A stretch of DNA of 64,000 nucleotides from NCBI RefSeq assembly GCF_002775205.1, contig NC_036464.1, forward strand, positions 5,635,291 through 5,699,290. The letters run 5' to 3'. A model generated the notes under the pieces. That model was not told the origin of the DNA and searched no databases. It was given only the letters and a program-made list of their open reading frames with translations. The position numbers were made by a program, and so were the translations under genes. Positions 49,501 through 58,479 of the stretch are shown piece after piece (within the stretch, counting starts at the first letter, position 1; each line of letters starts with the position of its first letter). Source of the DNA: Xiphophorus maculatus (lineage: Eukaryota; Chordata; Actinopteri; Cyprinodontiformes; Poeciliidae).

Positions 49501-52435
49501 TCCCAACCCCATGAACTGAGGCAGGAACACAAAACTAGTTCATCACATAAAAAAAGCAGGTGTTTCACCGCACAATGGTGGCCTGACTGAAATATTTCAT
49601 TAATCTATTAATGAGTGCAGAAAATATTATTAAGTGGTACAGTGGGATTGGGGGGATTAGAGGTCAGAGCTGCAAAATCTGCAAACCTGCAGATTTGATT
49701 TAAGTATTTATACTTCAGATTCTAAAAGCATTTAAAAATGCTTAAAACTGCCTGTTTTAATAGTTGAAATCACCAAATTAAACTTTATTAAGCAGTAATG
49801 TGCACAGTGAAAGGCGTCTTGGTGCTACAGCAGAAGCTAAGAATCACAGGCTTCCTTATCTACAGTCAATCAGAGCCAAAGTAAATAAATGCCGCTCCTG
49901 GATTGGCTGGTGTCGAGTAGTGTTGTGCCTCTGTATTTCAGCTTCCCAATCTGGATTTTCTTTGGAATATTTCATATTTGCTTTAAGAACAAAATGTGCA
50001 AAACAAGCATGCTTTCCAAGAACAATTTGCAGGAAAAAAAATCAGTGAATACTGAACTGTGAACACTGTAAATCAGCTAAGAATGTTAAAGCAAAAAAAT
50101 TGGAGGGAAATCCGTCACAATTGCAATAATATAAATACATACCCCATGTTAATTTTAAATAAATCTACATGGGCATGACTGAATTGATTCCTCTACAGAG
50201 TGGCACCATTTTACTCCCATTAATCTCTATAGAAACCAACACTTTTATATTTTATAGCACATTACTTGTACACTTTAAAAAAGAGGTCACTGTTGCATAA
50301 GATATGTGCCTGTCCTCAGATTCAGTTAAAAAGGTTGAGGTGTGAACAGAACCAGACCTAAACAGGAAAATAAAGCCTAATGCATTTTTATTTTAGAAAA
50401 TATTATCCACTAATCCCAGCAAAAAAATCCTTATTCGGAAATTAGCTCCAAACAATGCAATGTTTTTGATACCCAATCCAAGATCAGGCCTTTTTTCCAA
50501 CTTAAGTGTGTTGAATTGTTACTTAATTTCATCATTTATAACCCAAACTACGTTTCTTTATCTGGTGCGTCATAAGGAACAGCGAGACCAGCCGCAGGTT
50601 AAGTTCTACAAAAAAGGCAAATAAAACATTTACTTCAGAGATATCACTGTTTCTTGAGTTGACTGTTTCAACGGTAGGGATCATCAGTTCAAGAGAACAT
50701 GAATTTTAGAGGGGAGAAAAAATAAAGGAATGACTTGTAGAATAGGATGTTATTAAAGCAGGATCACCAAAGTGCTACAGATAATATATGCTGAGAGATT
50801 AAAGGTGAAATCTCCTTACAGGCACAGTGACAGTGCAACACTCACAGGTGTCAACTGAATGGCAGAACACATGGATTGATGCGTTTTTATTTCACCTTTA
50901 ACTCCGAAAGTGCAAAAATCAGCACAGGAGACAAGAAGAGAAACTCCCAAATCTTTTCTAACGATTGCTACCATAAAAGGTTCTGGCCATTTTTTTTATT
51001 TAATTGAGGTAAACAAAAGAAAAGGGAATAAAAGGAAAGATGAGAAGTAAAGAAGAGAGCGTAGTCAGGAACAGAGCCGTGATCCCTACAGCTGAAATTA
51101 AATCATTTAAAAATTGTCTCAGGACAATGGATCCTACTGACTGCAGCCTGCACTCCCCCTCTGTCCAGTGAAACAGATGCAGGAAAAAAAATGGATGAAC
51201 AAAATTCAGTCAAAAGTAATTTAAAAAAGGGTAGACCTTTTGGAGGCCTGCCGTCAAAGCCTAGCTGTGTCAAGATGCACGGGATGACACACCCTCTTTC
51301 TTCCTATTACAAGCCATAAACATAATGGAACATTGTGATTAATATCAAATAGTCACAACCTGAATGTATTACATTAAAATATATGTTACAATTACTTTAT
51401 TTCCAGACCAAAAGCCAAATGTTTGAAGGTGTTTACCTTTGGCTTCCTCTCTTCTTCTACTCATTTGGCAAATTACATATTTAAACCTAGAAAAGTACTA
51501 TTAACATGTCAACTCAGACATCAGCGACTTATTGTCAATCATTAAAAGCAATCTTACAGAAACAAAAACAAAGCACATTTAAACAATGCATATGTTCATA
51601 TTACTTTGAGGAAGCTGCACTTAAAATGCTTTCAAAGTTGGAGTCAGTTTCAGTTTCGCAGTTCTGGCTCTCTTAGGGTTAAAAAACAAAATGAAACTCG
51701 GTGGATTCAATTCTCTGAGTGCACAAAGCCATAAACTAAAATGACATTTGTTTTATTCTACTCATGAAGTGTAGAAAACTGTGCCAGATTTGTACATGAG
51801 AGAAAAGCTGCTGGCTTTTATGTGCTTCAAATGTTTATCTGGGTGGTTCAGATTCCTTTTTATTTTCATTTGAGTAACTTTTGCAAGTTAGGGCATGGGT
51901 CAACTTTCTAAATGAGTTATATGTGCATAGCTAAATGGCTAACACAGTATAATACTTTATCAATACATGATAAAGAGCTTGTAATATGTGTTTTATTCAA
52001 ATAGAAATCTTCCTCAAAGCAAAATTAAATGCATTTCCAGCTTCACTTTCTGAATTATGGCGAGCTTACTTTGGTGTTCATGTTTTGCGAGAACTCCAGG
52101 ATGGTGTCCACTCTTGTCCACGCGTCTGGATGCTCTTTTAAGTGTGTCAACACTTCCTGCGCCATTCTTTGCTGCGATACAAAAACAGAGGGAACTTTTC
52201 AAGGTTCATACCAACAAAACAGTTTATTTTAAAGAAAAGAATATGGTAAGAGAAACTAGATTGTTGATTATTCCGGGTCCGGTTTGGGTTAATGAAGCCA
52301 ACAACGTACCTGAGGTCCCACGCCATGATATAGGCAGTTCACCACATTATCCAGCAAGTTGATATCCAATTTCTGGTTGAAGTCCAGCAGCTGTTGTGCT
52401 GCATGGTCTGCTAATATTGTCATAACTGCTGGCAT
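25444..52435 (-). CDS. xpo1: Exportin-1 / CRM1 nuclear export receptor (24 coding exons)
   Basis: Coding exons in transcript order, minus strand: 52435-52310, 52171-52070, 46249-46177, 43799-43738, 40656-40612, 40212-40031, 37187-37139, 37051-36932, 36099-35971, 35894-35736, 35646-35449, 34858-34720, 33584-33403, 32602-32446, 32346-32183, 31094-30960, 30873-30690, 30386-30280, 29660-29466, 29381-29213, 27949-27815, 27044-26885, 26801-26705, 25590-25444. They sum to 3216 nt, 1071 aa plus stop, the same length as human XPO1. All junctions are GT-AG and in frame. The product is a HEAT-repeat karyopherin that with RanGTP carries leucine-rich NES cargo, ribosomal subunits and snRNA adaptors out of the nucleus. 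Start [19 protein letters not shown] and end HEIPEEMCD match the family. Teleosts often keep xpo1a and xpo1b; I cannot tell which this is. Confidence 0.98.
27245..27570. mobile_element. MITE family A copy in xpo1 intron
   Basis: Ends with TCCGATTAATCGTTTAAGCC and contains TCTTTCAGCAATCGGCTGTT, as in other family A copies. The left end is a run of alternating ATTAAT words without a sharp border. Confidence 0.55.
28484..28885. mobile_element. Second copy of the ACACTGCAAAAACAC MITE
   Basis: Starts ACACGGCAAAAACACAAAAT and ends GGTAAGATTTTGAGTTTGTC, with long inverted repeats (TTTTGGTCTATTTTCTATTG near the left, ACTAGACCAAAAATACC near the right). Same family as 18353-18727. Confidence 0.7.
31386..31860. 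repeat. TACTTGAGTAA repeat split by a SINE
   Basis: GAGGTGGGTAGTAGCTAGTT to TTTCTATCCACTGAATG is the left part; CATGTTTTAACCACAAACTC to GAAACTGATTGGAAAG is the right part. The intact copy at 36.2 kb reads straight through the break point, which shows the SINE at 31549-31760 is younger. Confidence 0.75.
31549..31760 (-). mobile_element. tRNA-derived SINE, second copy, nested
   Basis: Same family as 3681-3880: the minus strand carries GTGGCGTAGGGGGTTAGCAC, a GGTTCGACTCC B box and CTTTACCGCATGTCTTCCCC. A 9-bp target duplication, AAGACAAAC, sits at 31540-31548 and 31761-31769. It lies inside an older interspersed repeat in an xpo1 intron and is antisense to neither flanking exon, having the same orientation as xpo1. 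Confidence 0.88.
31865..32172. mobile_element. MITE family A copy ending beside an xpo1 splice donor
   Basis: TTTTGGCTTAATTACTCATC and GCTGCTCTTTCAGCAAAATT are family A internal words; the right end is AATCAGTTAATCATGATTAA. That end is about ten bases from the exon boundary at 32183, on the donor side of the minus-strand gene. Confidence 0.6.
32446..32602 (-). CDS. xpo1: xpo1 coding exon 14: NES-binding groove with Cys528
   Basis: Counting codons from the start, this exon opens with D523; C528 is the TGT codon whose complement is 32585-32587, in [12 protein letters not shown]. This is the cysteine modified by leptomycin B and related export inhibitors in human CRM1. The groove residues that follow (K534, A541, M545, F554, H558, F561, K568, F572 in human numbering) are all present in the sequence read here. 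The protein is therefore expected to bind classical NES peptides and to be leptomycin sensitive. Confidence 0.96.
32640..32955. mobile_element. MITE family A copy in xpo1 intron
   Basis: Starts ACAGCTGCAACTAACAATTA, contains AAACGTTTTATTGCCTGAAA and ends near AAGTAGGGCTAAAAGCAT. The right end is diverged from the usual AGGGCTGAAA. Confidence 0.55.
33705..34515. repeat. Tandem copies of an approximately 360-bp repeat
   Basis: Three head-to-tail starts carry GGTGCAGCGCC or GGTGTAGCGCC at about 33719, 34091 and 34424. The first two continue with GCATATGTGAACGCCAAGCA, CTCCAAAAGCA and ATTCTGGGTAAA; the third is cut short. A diverged inverted relative is at about 47790-48000 (CTGGTCCGCTTGGCGTTCAC). 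Frames through it, up to 105 codons, follow the repeat and are not genes. Confidence 0.75.
34720..34858 (-). CDS. xpo1: xpo1 coding exon 12: HEAT9 acidic loop
   Basis: Encodes residues 416-461, including [20 protein letters not shown]. In CRM1 this insertion within HEAT repeat 9 (about residues 423-448) crosses the inside of the ring, contacts RanGTP and helps couple Ran binding to cargo release. All the acidic residues known in human are present. Confidence 0.95.
36190..36921. repeat. TACTTGAGTAA repeat ending beside an xpo1 donor
   Basis: GTTGAGTAGTAACTAGTTG begins it and CTTGAGTACATTTATTAGG with TACTC ends it, about ten bases before the exon boundary at 36932. It contains the uninterrupted text GAATGAAAAACAAACATG that shows the pre-insertion state of the SINE site at 31.5 kb. 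An extra 200-base segment near 36280-36480 makes this copy longer than the others. Confidence 0.65.
37440..38236. mobile_element. MITE family B copy joined to a CTGGACGATA-type element
   Basis: 37440-37845 matches family B in reverse (AACACATTCTCAAAGATCAA, AAACTTTAAATT, ATTATTGAGCTCG). From about 37845 the text changes to a second family (CTGTTGCTAGGTAACCAAAG, CTGTGCGGTTCTGGATCAGA) found complete at 48251-48740. The two are directly abutted. Confidence 0.6.
39160..39945. repeat. MITE B fragment and two TACTTGAGTAA copies in a row
   Basis: 39160-39220 has the TTTATCATTTATTGTGATAA family B end. Then comes the right half of a TACTTGAGTAA copy (to about 39450) and a second complete copy, AGAGTTGGATAGTAACTAG to TTTTGGGTACTCTACC, at 39455-39945. 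Confidence 0.65.
39954..39996. repeat. (ATTC)n microsatellite in xpo1 intron 6
   Basis: Nearly eleven perfect ATTC units, 35 bases from the donor-side boundary of the exon at 40031 on the minus-strand gene. Confidence 0.95.
41944..42330. mobile_element. MITE family B copy, reverse orientation
   Basis: Starts near AGAAGTTATTGCGATAAAAG and ends TTGCTTATTGTGGCAGGCCT, the inverse of the TAGGCCTGTCACAATAA end at 46761. The internal AACACATTCTCAAAAATGAA and CCATTTGTAAACACAATTG correspond. Confidence 0.7.
42331..42995. mobile_element. MITE family A copy adjoining family B
   Basis: Starts AGCTGCAACTAACAATTAAT and ends CATTAATCGATTCAGCCC. It is longer than other copies and seems to hold two partly overlapping units. 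Confidence 0.7.
44745..45360. repeat. AATAAAGTC repeat array in xpo1 intron 3
   Basis: Units of the form GAGAATAAAGTCATAATG recur about 20 times with many changes, all in one sense. Same family as the pex13 intron array at 3430-4215. Confidence 0.75.
46177..52435 (-). CDS. xpo1: xpo1 coding exons 1-3: N-terminal Ran-binding (CRIME) region
   Basis: Exons 52435-52310, 52171-52070 and 46249-46177 encode residues 1-100. The importin-beta-type N-terminal (CRIME) domain covers about residues 46-112: [40 protein letters not shown] and [14 protein letters not shown]. The ATG lies six bases after an acceptor (TTACAG at 52442-52447 in complement), so a non-coding exon must precede it. At residues 39-41 the sequence reads VGP where human has EGA, a small lineage difference. 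The second of the introns here is 5.8 kb. Confidence 0.95.
46761..47322. mobile_element. MITE family B, complete copy
   Basis: Left end TAGGCCTGTCACAATAAGCA; right end TTGTTATCGTGACAGGTCTA is its inverse. The inside includes AATTTAAAGTTTATTGATTT and TTTCTACCAAAAACTGGAGG. Reference copy for the family in this window. Confidence 0.75.
47790..48000. repeat. Inverted relative of the 33.7-34.5 kb repeat
   Basis: TTACCCAGAGTACCTTACAC, CTGTAGTCCACTTTCTGGTC and CGCTTGGCGTTCACAG are the diverged complements of GTGGACAATAAAGC, GTGAACGCCAAGC and related words at 33850-33920. Confidence 0.5.
48251..48740. mobile_element. MITE with GGCTGGACGATA ends
   Basis: Starts GGCTGGACGATACGGCTG and ends ATTGTCCAGTCCT, an inverted repeat. 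The centre holds a duplicated GTTGCTAGGTAACCAAAGA motif. A truncated relative lies at 37845-38236. Confidence 0.7.
48812..49226. mobile_element. MITE family B copy
   Basis: Starts GTGCCTGTCACAATAA and ends TTTGTTATCATGCAGGCCT. The inside matches the 46761 copy (GTCTTCCAGTTCCAGTG, TGTTAAATGTTCACCAGAAT). Confidence 0.7.
49230..52069. other. xpo1: xpo1 intron 2, repeat-poor part
   Basis: About 2.8 kb with no recognised element, no protein-like frame and no clear RNA gene. It is the longest such stretch within xpo1 and could hold intronic regulatory sequence, but I see no specific motif that proves it. Confidence 0.35.
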
Positions 52436-52441
52436 AAAGTC

Positions 52442-53822
52442 CTGTAACAAGGACAGGGAGGGGGTCATGAATGCACAGAGCACACTCAGTGGGCAAAGTC
52501 ATGTGAACCGTTCGTTAGGAAATGAGTCCAAACAGCTGACAAACATCACAAACATCATTTAGAGAGCTGTCACTTTGAGAAGTTAAACTCATGGTGTCAC
52601 ATGTCTGACAATGTTTTGGAGGAAATAAGATGAATAGATGAAGAAATTTCATTCATCTTTCTTATGGTTCAGCTTTGCTTATTCTAGGTTATTAGGCAGA
52701 ATAACAACTCTTGATATTCCCAGCCTGGACTATACAACACCAAAACTATTGAAGATGTAAATTAAACAGGCGATTGGCTGCAAAATGTGACTACTAAAAG
52801 GTAAAATAGGTCAACATCGATTAGCAAATTTGAGCAAGCAACAGAAATCCAAAAGTCTGTGATTTTGCTTAGTTTGTGTAGACCAAACATTTCAGTTTCC
52901 TCTTATAGGACCCTGAGCATGCGGTTTGAAGCAAGCTTGCTTACAACACACCAAGGGCTAAAGTCACACTTTATTAAGGTTTTAACGAGCCACGTGCCGG
53001 ATATACAAAGCGACGTCATATTGTTTACATCTGCATGTAACGGAATTCAGTCCAAAAACAGACTCCAACTCAAATCCAAGGCTAGAAATATACACTCAAT
53101 CTGACATGGAGCTCAGTAGGAAGTTATTCCCAATATCTCTGCCGAGACGGGTGTAAACAACGCGCACACGATGCTATAATTAGCCCGCAAATGACGCTCC
53201 ATTTGCAGCTAGTCGTTACACGAACTGGTCACATGTGGTCCTTTCACTGCTCACTACAACCACTCCCACCAAGGATGCCAGAGACAGAGGACGCCCATGC
53301 AAACACGTTACTATCAAGCTGGTTCATCACCACTATGAAGTTGGTGTGCATTATTCTTGATGCGAAACTCTTTCCGGTATTGCTTGGATACAGATAGCAG
53401 AGGTTACGATGCGCACCTAGCAACATAAACTTAACATCCGCTCGGATCATGCACAGGAGTGGATGCTGCTACAGTCAGTGGGAGAGGCGAGGGTTTAACC
53501 AGAAAGCACATGGTTACTTATTCATCTGCGTTGTCGCACTTTTTGCTACAATTTCTCCCTATGACAAAAGTTCCAGCACTTTTCCCCCTGACTGCTAACA
53601 TTAGCTTAACTAATACAGTTGCGAACGCTAGCTAGCGGTCAGTCAATGGCTGCTTGGTTATCCCTACTGATGCTGGCAATGCTATCCGAATTCACTTATT
53701 TTCAAAAACACCGTGACAATATAATGTAGCGTTTAAACAGCATATATACGTATCCCTACAAATATATGCATTTTAGTACTAAAAAAACACAGCACGTTTG
53801 CATTTAACCCTGGTTACCTACC
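52442..53822 (-). other. xpo1: xpo1 first intron (5' UTR intron, inferred)
   Basis: The acceptor TTACAG lies just upstream of the ATG exon. The best donor on the minus strand is TTTTAG|GTAGGTAACC, whose exon side ends at 53823 or 53822. The intron is 1.4 kb and moderately CpG containing. No known repeat is seen. Confidence 0.4.
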
Positions 53823-54420
53823 TAAAAGTCCAAGGCTCTGACTCAAAAGAGCGGCGTTTGCCAAAAGAAGCTACAAGGTTAACAGTGAAGCACTTCACTG
53901 TTGATTTGGAAAGATTTCCTATTTTTGCTGCTGTTTCAGCGTTGACTAAATCCAGCTCCAGCAGCGAATGATGCCTAGCTGCTAAGAATGTTAGATTCCC
54001 AAAACTACAGTTACGGAAAACCGAGCGAGCTTCCTTTCCGATACATTTTACGAAAAAATAAAAGTAAAACCTTGATTCACTTATTAATTCGTTACTCTTG
54101 TGATTTTTCCGGCGGGGCGGTATAAAGGTTGTGGTGCCTGCGCCTCCTCTCCTCTCTCAAGCAACTAACTCACAACCGGTTGAAACCGGTTCAGACTGGG
54201 AGATTCCATCTCGGTTTAGTTTTCAGCCGATGGCGCCGCGTAAAAGTTTGGACCGAGATTCCGCCCACCTAGCGCGCTGATTGGCTGAAACCATGACGGA
54301 GACTCCCTTCTCAGAGTCCCATTGGCTAGATGAGCTGTCAGTCTATTTCAATTCGCTCAAGCGCCCACGCGACTTCTCCGCCCGGAGAGAAAAAGAGGGC
54401 AGACTCCCATGCAGAGTGGA
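53823..54420 (-). promoter_or_regulatory. xpo1: xpo1 promoter and non-coding exon 1 (inferred)
   Basis: The region is CpG richer than its surroundings, has a GC box (GGCGGGGCGG at 54111-54120) and two CCAAT boxes further upstream. The non-coding exon would end at the donor near 53822. A TATAAAG word directly beside the GC box points the other way, so it is probably not the xpo1 TATA box. Transcription start not placed. Confidence 0.5.
54280..54325 (-). promoter_or_regulatory. xpo1: Paired CCAAT boxes
   Basis: GATTGGCTG at 54280-54284 and CATTGGCTA at 54321-54325 are CCAAT boxes in the minus (xpo1) orientation, 41 bases apart, about four helical turns. Human CRM1 transcription has been reported to depend on NF-Y at CCAAT boxes with Sp1, so this fits a conserved arrangement. 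Confidence 0.65.
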
Positions 54421-54429
54421 CTTCTGCAC

Positions 54430-55440
54430 GATTCAGCGCATCAAACTCAATATCCTCTCATTCAAATGGTATTTTTCTTTATTTATATCATCAATAAGTT
54501 AACAAAATGCATTACAACCCAGGCATATTTCACAAAATTAGCAAAACAAGCCCAGGTTTACGATTATAACCCGTCGGAGTGAATGTTCTGCTACTTTTTA
54601 AGGCAACATACCCTGCTATGACAGCGACTGTCACATTCAGGTAACACTAGAGGGGCTGGACGATATGATGAACCGCAAGCGCCATTCATTTGCCTGTTGC
54701 TTGTAAGCTGGTAATTTTCCACCAGCCACGAGTGGGAGTGGTTATGCGATCACCGGGGTTAGAAAGCGACCTCAAGGAGATTTTGGCTCCTCTTGAGTGA
54801 CTGACAGCCCTGCAGATATCGGGGAGACTGCAAATATCAGTGTCAGCAGCATCACAGGCAGGACATGTAGCGACATGCTGCGTATTTTCTTGCAAATTAG
54901 GCGCTTTTAATGCACAGAGAGGATGCAAACATGACAGCGTGTTTTTTTTCTTCCTCCTGCGCTGCGGTCACGTGGTGCCGCGCGGTTCTTGATGGAAAAA
55001 TACTGGGATTTCGTGTGTAGAGGAGAGAGTACACAACCCAATAAAGTCACTCGGAAAGGATTTTTTTTTTCTCAAAATGCCATTTACCCAGCAACACTGT
55101 CAACGCTTATTTTTTTGTCATGATTTGCATTTTTTCCATACCCAATTAGGTGCAATATGTATTTGTGCATGACATTTTTCAACCTTCATCCAAAAACTAA
55201 ACCAAAAAACATGTAGTCTTACACTCAATCACAAACATAGGCACAAACATCTATAATAAACACATCAAAGCTGTTAAATTATTTGAATAATTCATTTATA
55301 GAAAGAAAAATAATAGATTTATTACATAGCAGCATATTTAAATCACTTGTTTGTGACTTTAAGCTTGAAAAATAATTTCACTACGAATATTACAGACTAG
55401 TTAAAAAGGATCTTTTAACACAAATTTTCATTGGTTAAGA
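54430..55440. other. Intergenic DNA upstream of xpo1
   Basis: No gene is visible. A CACGTG E-box at 54969-54974 lies in a short GC-rich patch. The start of a GGGGCTGGACGATATGATG fragment at about 54653 resembles the end of the MITE at 48251. Confidence 0.35.
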
Positions 55441-55935
55441 AGCTGACAACATGGAAAGTTAAGTGGAAGGAAAACAATCAGGGGAAGAAGCTCCCTAAAC
55501 TATGATGATCCTAGAGTTTTAGGAAGCTTTATAATACATTAACTGTGATAAGAGTCAATGTTTAATGAGCCACGAGACAGGTGTATCAACAGCTGTCACA
55601 TTCTGTTGATAAGCTTTAAAGAGTTTCGTTTTTATGGAGTGTTATTCGCGGAAATGAGAGGCTCGCCATTCACAGTGTGCTTTTTGCAAGCACATTAATG
55701 GAAAGTTGAGTGGAATGAAAAACATCAGGAAGGAAACATTCATAAACAACTTGGATCTTAGAGGTTTAGGGAGATTTATGATACGTTAACTGACTGGAGT
55801 CTGTACACAGATGTACCAACAACAGTTTCCAGCTGTTGCATATTGTTGATAAATTTAAAGATTATTCTCACTGTTTACACTGAGCTTTAATGGAAAACTG
55901 AGTGGCAGAAAAAAACAAGAGCTTAGAGGAGATTC
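55440..55935. repeat. Diverged tandem repeat, period about 240 bp
   Basis: GGAAAGTTAAGTGGAAGG at 55453, GGAAAGTTGAGTGGAATG at 55700 and GGAAAACTGAGTGGCAG at 55891 begin three successive units; the first two also share TACATTAACTGTGATAAGAG versus TACGTTAACTGACTGGAG and CTGTTGATAAGCTTTAAAG versus TTGTTGATAAATTTAAAG. A short complementary piece lies at 60100-60130. Confidence 0.65.
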
Positions 55936-56156
55936 ACAATGAATCCCATGTCCTTTCTTCCACTAAATACGATGCCTTTTGCATTTTATTTGTAAATTAA
56001 TTTTGGAACTGGCACGGGAGGAACAGAATCTACATATGCTGACACATTTATGGAGATAAATACCTGCCTATATGACTGTGGTGTCACTATGACTAAATAG
56101 CTAGCTGACTAGTTTTATCTAAAAGCCACATAGTGAATTTATAAAGTGTTGTTGAG

Positions 56157-56769
56157 TACGGTGGCCGACAGGTGCAAATGCGCAGCAAAAGAGAAAACAT
56201 GCAAACAAAAAAAAAACACGCGCACAAATTAAATGCGGCAAGCAAAAAGCGAATAAAATGCAGCAAACAAAAAGAGAGACGCAAACAAAAAAGAAGACAC
56301 CCCCGAATCAAATGCAGCAAACAAAAAGTGTTGAAAACGGAAGTGCTCCAGACCACTAGGGGGAGTCAAAGAAAATAGTATTCATTGCTATGGGACCAGA
56401 TGCAAGATTCAGAGAAAGAAATTTGAAAGAAAGTATTTGAAAGAAAGTAAAGGTATCTCTCTGAATCTTGCATCTGGTCCCATAGAAATGAATACTATTT
56501 TCTTTGACTCCCCCTAGTGGTCTGGAGCACTTCCGTTTTCAACACTTTTTGTTTGCTGCATTTCATTCGGGGGTGTCTTCTTTTTTGTTTGCGTCTCACT
56601 TTTTGTTTGCTGCATTTCATTCGGGGGTGTCTTCTTTTTTGTTTGCGTCTCTCTTTTTGTTTGCTGCATTTTATTCGCTTTTTGCTTGCCGCATTTAATT
56701 TGTGCGCGTTTTTTTTTTTTGTTTGCATATTTCTCTTTTGCTGCGCATTTGCACCTGTCGGCCACCGTA
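56157..56769. mobile_element. Foldback transposon, possibly IS3EU-like
   Basis: The element is almost entirely an inverted repeat: TACGGTGGCCGACAGGTGCA at the left, its inverse GTCGGCCACCGTA at the right, arms of about 260 and 310 bases and a loop of roughly 40. A perfect 6-bp direct repeat, GTTGAG, flanks it at 56151-56156 and 56770-56775. TAY...RTA ends with a 6-bp duplication are described for the IS3EU superfamily, so that is my best guess. The right arm holds an extra tandem copy of a 55-bp segment. No transposase. Confidence 0.85.
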
Positions 56770-56815
56770 GTTGAGAAGAAGAAGAGACACAGAAGAGTCA
56801 ACAAGAGTCCATTAA

Positions 56816-58275
56816 CCCGTTTAATCCCAATTTTTTTCCTGCAAAATAAGTGCATGCATTTCAATCCTTGGACTTCTCTAACACATATTTATGAATTATT
56901 ACATTTTATGTTGGTTATGTTAGTGAAAATGTAGGTTTTATACTCGGCAACAATTGTTGCCGGTGGGAAACTGCATAGTCTAAATTACACAAATCTGGCC
57001 TATTTATACATATAGAAAAATAAGAAAATCATGACATACATAACCTATTATAACAAAGAATGGTTACAAGAGTGTTCAGAAATATTTCAGATGCATAAAG
57101 ATTCAATGCCACATCCAGATGTCATTGTTTCAATGTGCCGAGTGACCTTTGACCTCATTTAGTTATTTCATCAATCAATCAAAATCAATCAAATTTTATT
57201 TGTATAGCACATTTCAGCAGCAAGGCATTTCAAAGTGCTTTACATCATTACAAACACAGAAACACAGTGCAACATAAAATCAACAATCAAAACACGACAT
57301 TAAGTCAAGTTCCATCAATAAATTTGTAATTGATTACGTTTCAAATACAATCCTAAACAGGTGGGTTTTTAGTCGAGTTTGCATTCATAAAGGTTTACCT
57401 GTTACACTCCTACTGTGTTATATGGAACAAAATACCTGTTGCTATTTTTATTCCCACTCACTCTCACAATCACACAGTTTAAAACGACGTAGACGCATTT
57501 TAATGGGTTTCTGGCATCAATGAGGCAAAATCAGGTGAAAATGTTAGTATGAGCAAATATGCGAATGGGAGGACATTCTCCCTGTTCTAGCAGACCAACA
57601 ACTACACCTTGACTGTGTCCTAAAGTAGTTTCAGACGTGGCGTCACCTTGTAGTGGTCATCCAGTGCATAGGCCACACTTTGTGGCCCTTTGGGGGGTGA
57701 AAAAGGTGAAGGGTTCAGCTGTGGGAACGACAGTGATGTAGAAGACATCATTTTGATGTTCCTTCAGGTCTAGACGATCTAAAATATCTGATAGTTTTAA
57801 CCTGTATGGGAACAGCAGGACATATAGAATAAACAGCAAATCTATGTACACAGCACAGTGCTGTCTATGTATTATGCTAGCGGCAACAATTGTTGCCATG
57901 CTTACATTTGCTCTTATGATCAAAAGATGAATGAAGGGATAAAATTTTCTTTATATATCAGTAGAAGACTCTTGAAAGAACACATGTTCAAAATATTTTA
58001 TTTATATTTGTTTATTTAAATATTTTACTGACTTCCTCTTGTACAGGTATGAGACAGACATTTACATCCAGGGTCACAGGCAGGAAGTAGAGATCTGATC
58101 ATATGGAGAGATACTTTCACACTAGATACATGAAATTGATACTGCTTAGAGTAGACACTCTATTATTTGATCTTAAAACTTAAATTAGCTGCCAAAAGTC
58201 AGAAAAATTCTTTTAGAGCTTCCAGAAGTAAAAAAAAAAGTCTGGCAGCAATTGTTGCCGGTGGGATTAAACGGG
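56816..58275. mobile_element. piggyBac-like non-autonomous element
   Basis: A 14-bp perfect terminal inverted repeat, CCCGTTTAATCCCA and its complement, is flanked on both sides by TTAA (56812-56815 and 58276-58279), the target of piggyBac-type transposases. Three copies of the palindrome GGCAACAATTGTTGCC (one with a change) lie at about 56946, 57882 and 58244; two sit just inside the ends. An 88-codon minus-strand frame at 57657-57923 may be a remnant but is not recognisable as transposase. A LINE tail has inserted in it. Confidence 0.75.
57167..57390 (-). mobile_element. LINE 3' tail fragment within the piggyBac-like element
   Basis: TCAATCAATCAAAATCAATC followed by AAATTTTATTTGTATAGCAC and CATTTCAAAGTGCTTTACAT is the complement of the 3' end of an L2-type fish LINE. 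It is 5' truncated, as is usual. Confidence 0.7.
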
Positions 58276-58479
58276 TTAAAGGCAGAAATTCATGCAAAAG
58301 TAAACTCGACTACTGAGTGCAAATGTTCTACTGTACATGCAAATACTTTTTGGTAGGTTGAGATTTCTGTATTTTTAAATAGAATTTTTATTGCTCTGTG
58401 TACATTTTCTAAGACTAGACTTTTATTTTGAAGCCATATTATGATAATCAAAACTGTGATAAAAATATATATTGTGACA

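Noticed and set aside
54281..54502. 73-codon plus-strand frame upstream of xpo1
   Set aside because: It lies over the CCAAT boxes of the xpo1 promoter and does not look like a conserved protein.
56495..56864. Lysine-rich frames of 77 and 116 codons
   Set aside because: They translate the A-rich arms of the foldback element; mirror-image frames occur on the other arm.
57657..57923. piggyBac transposase fragment
   Set aside because: The 88-codon frame lies in the right place, but I see no catalytic aspartates or cysteine-rich end, so I do not call it a gene.
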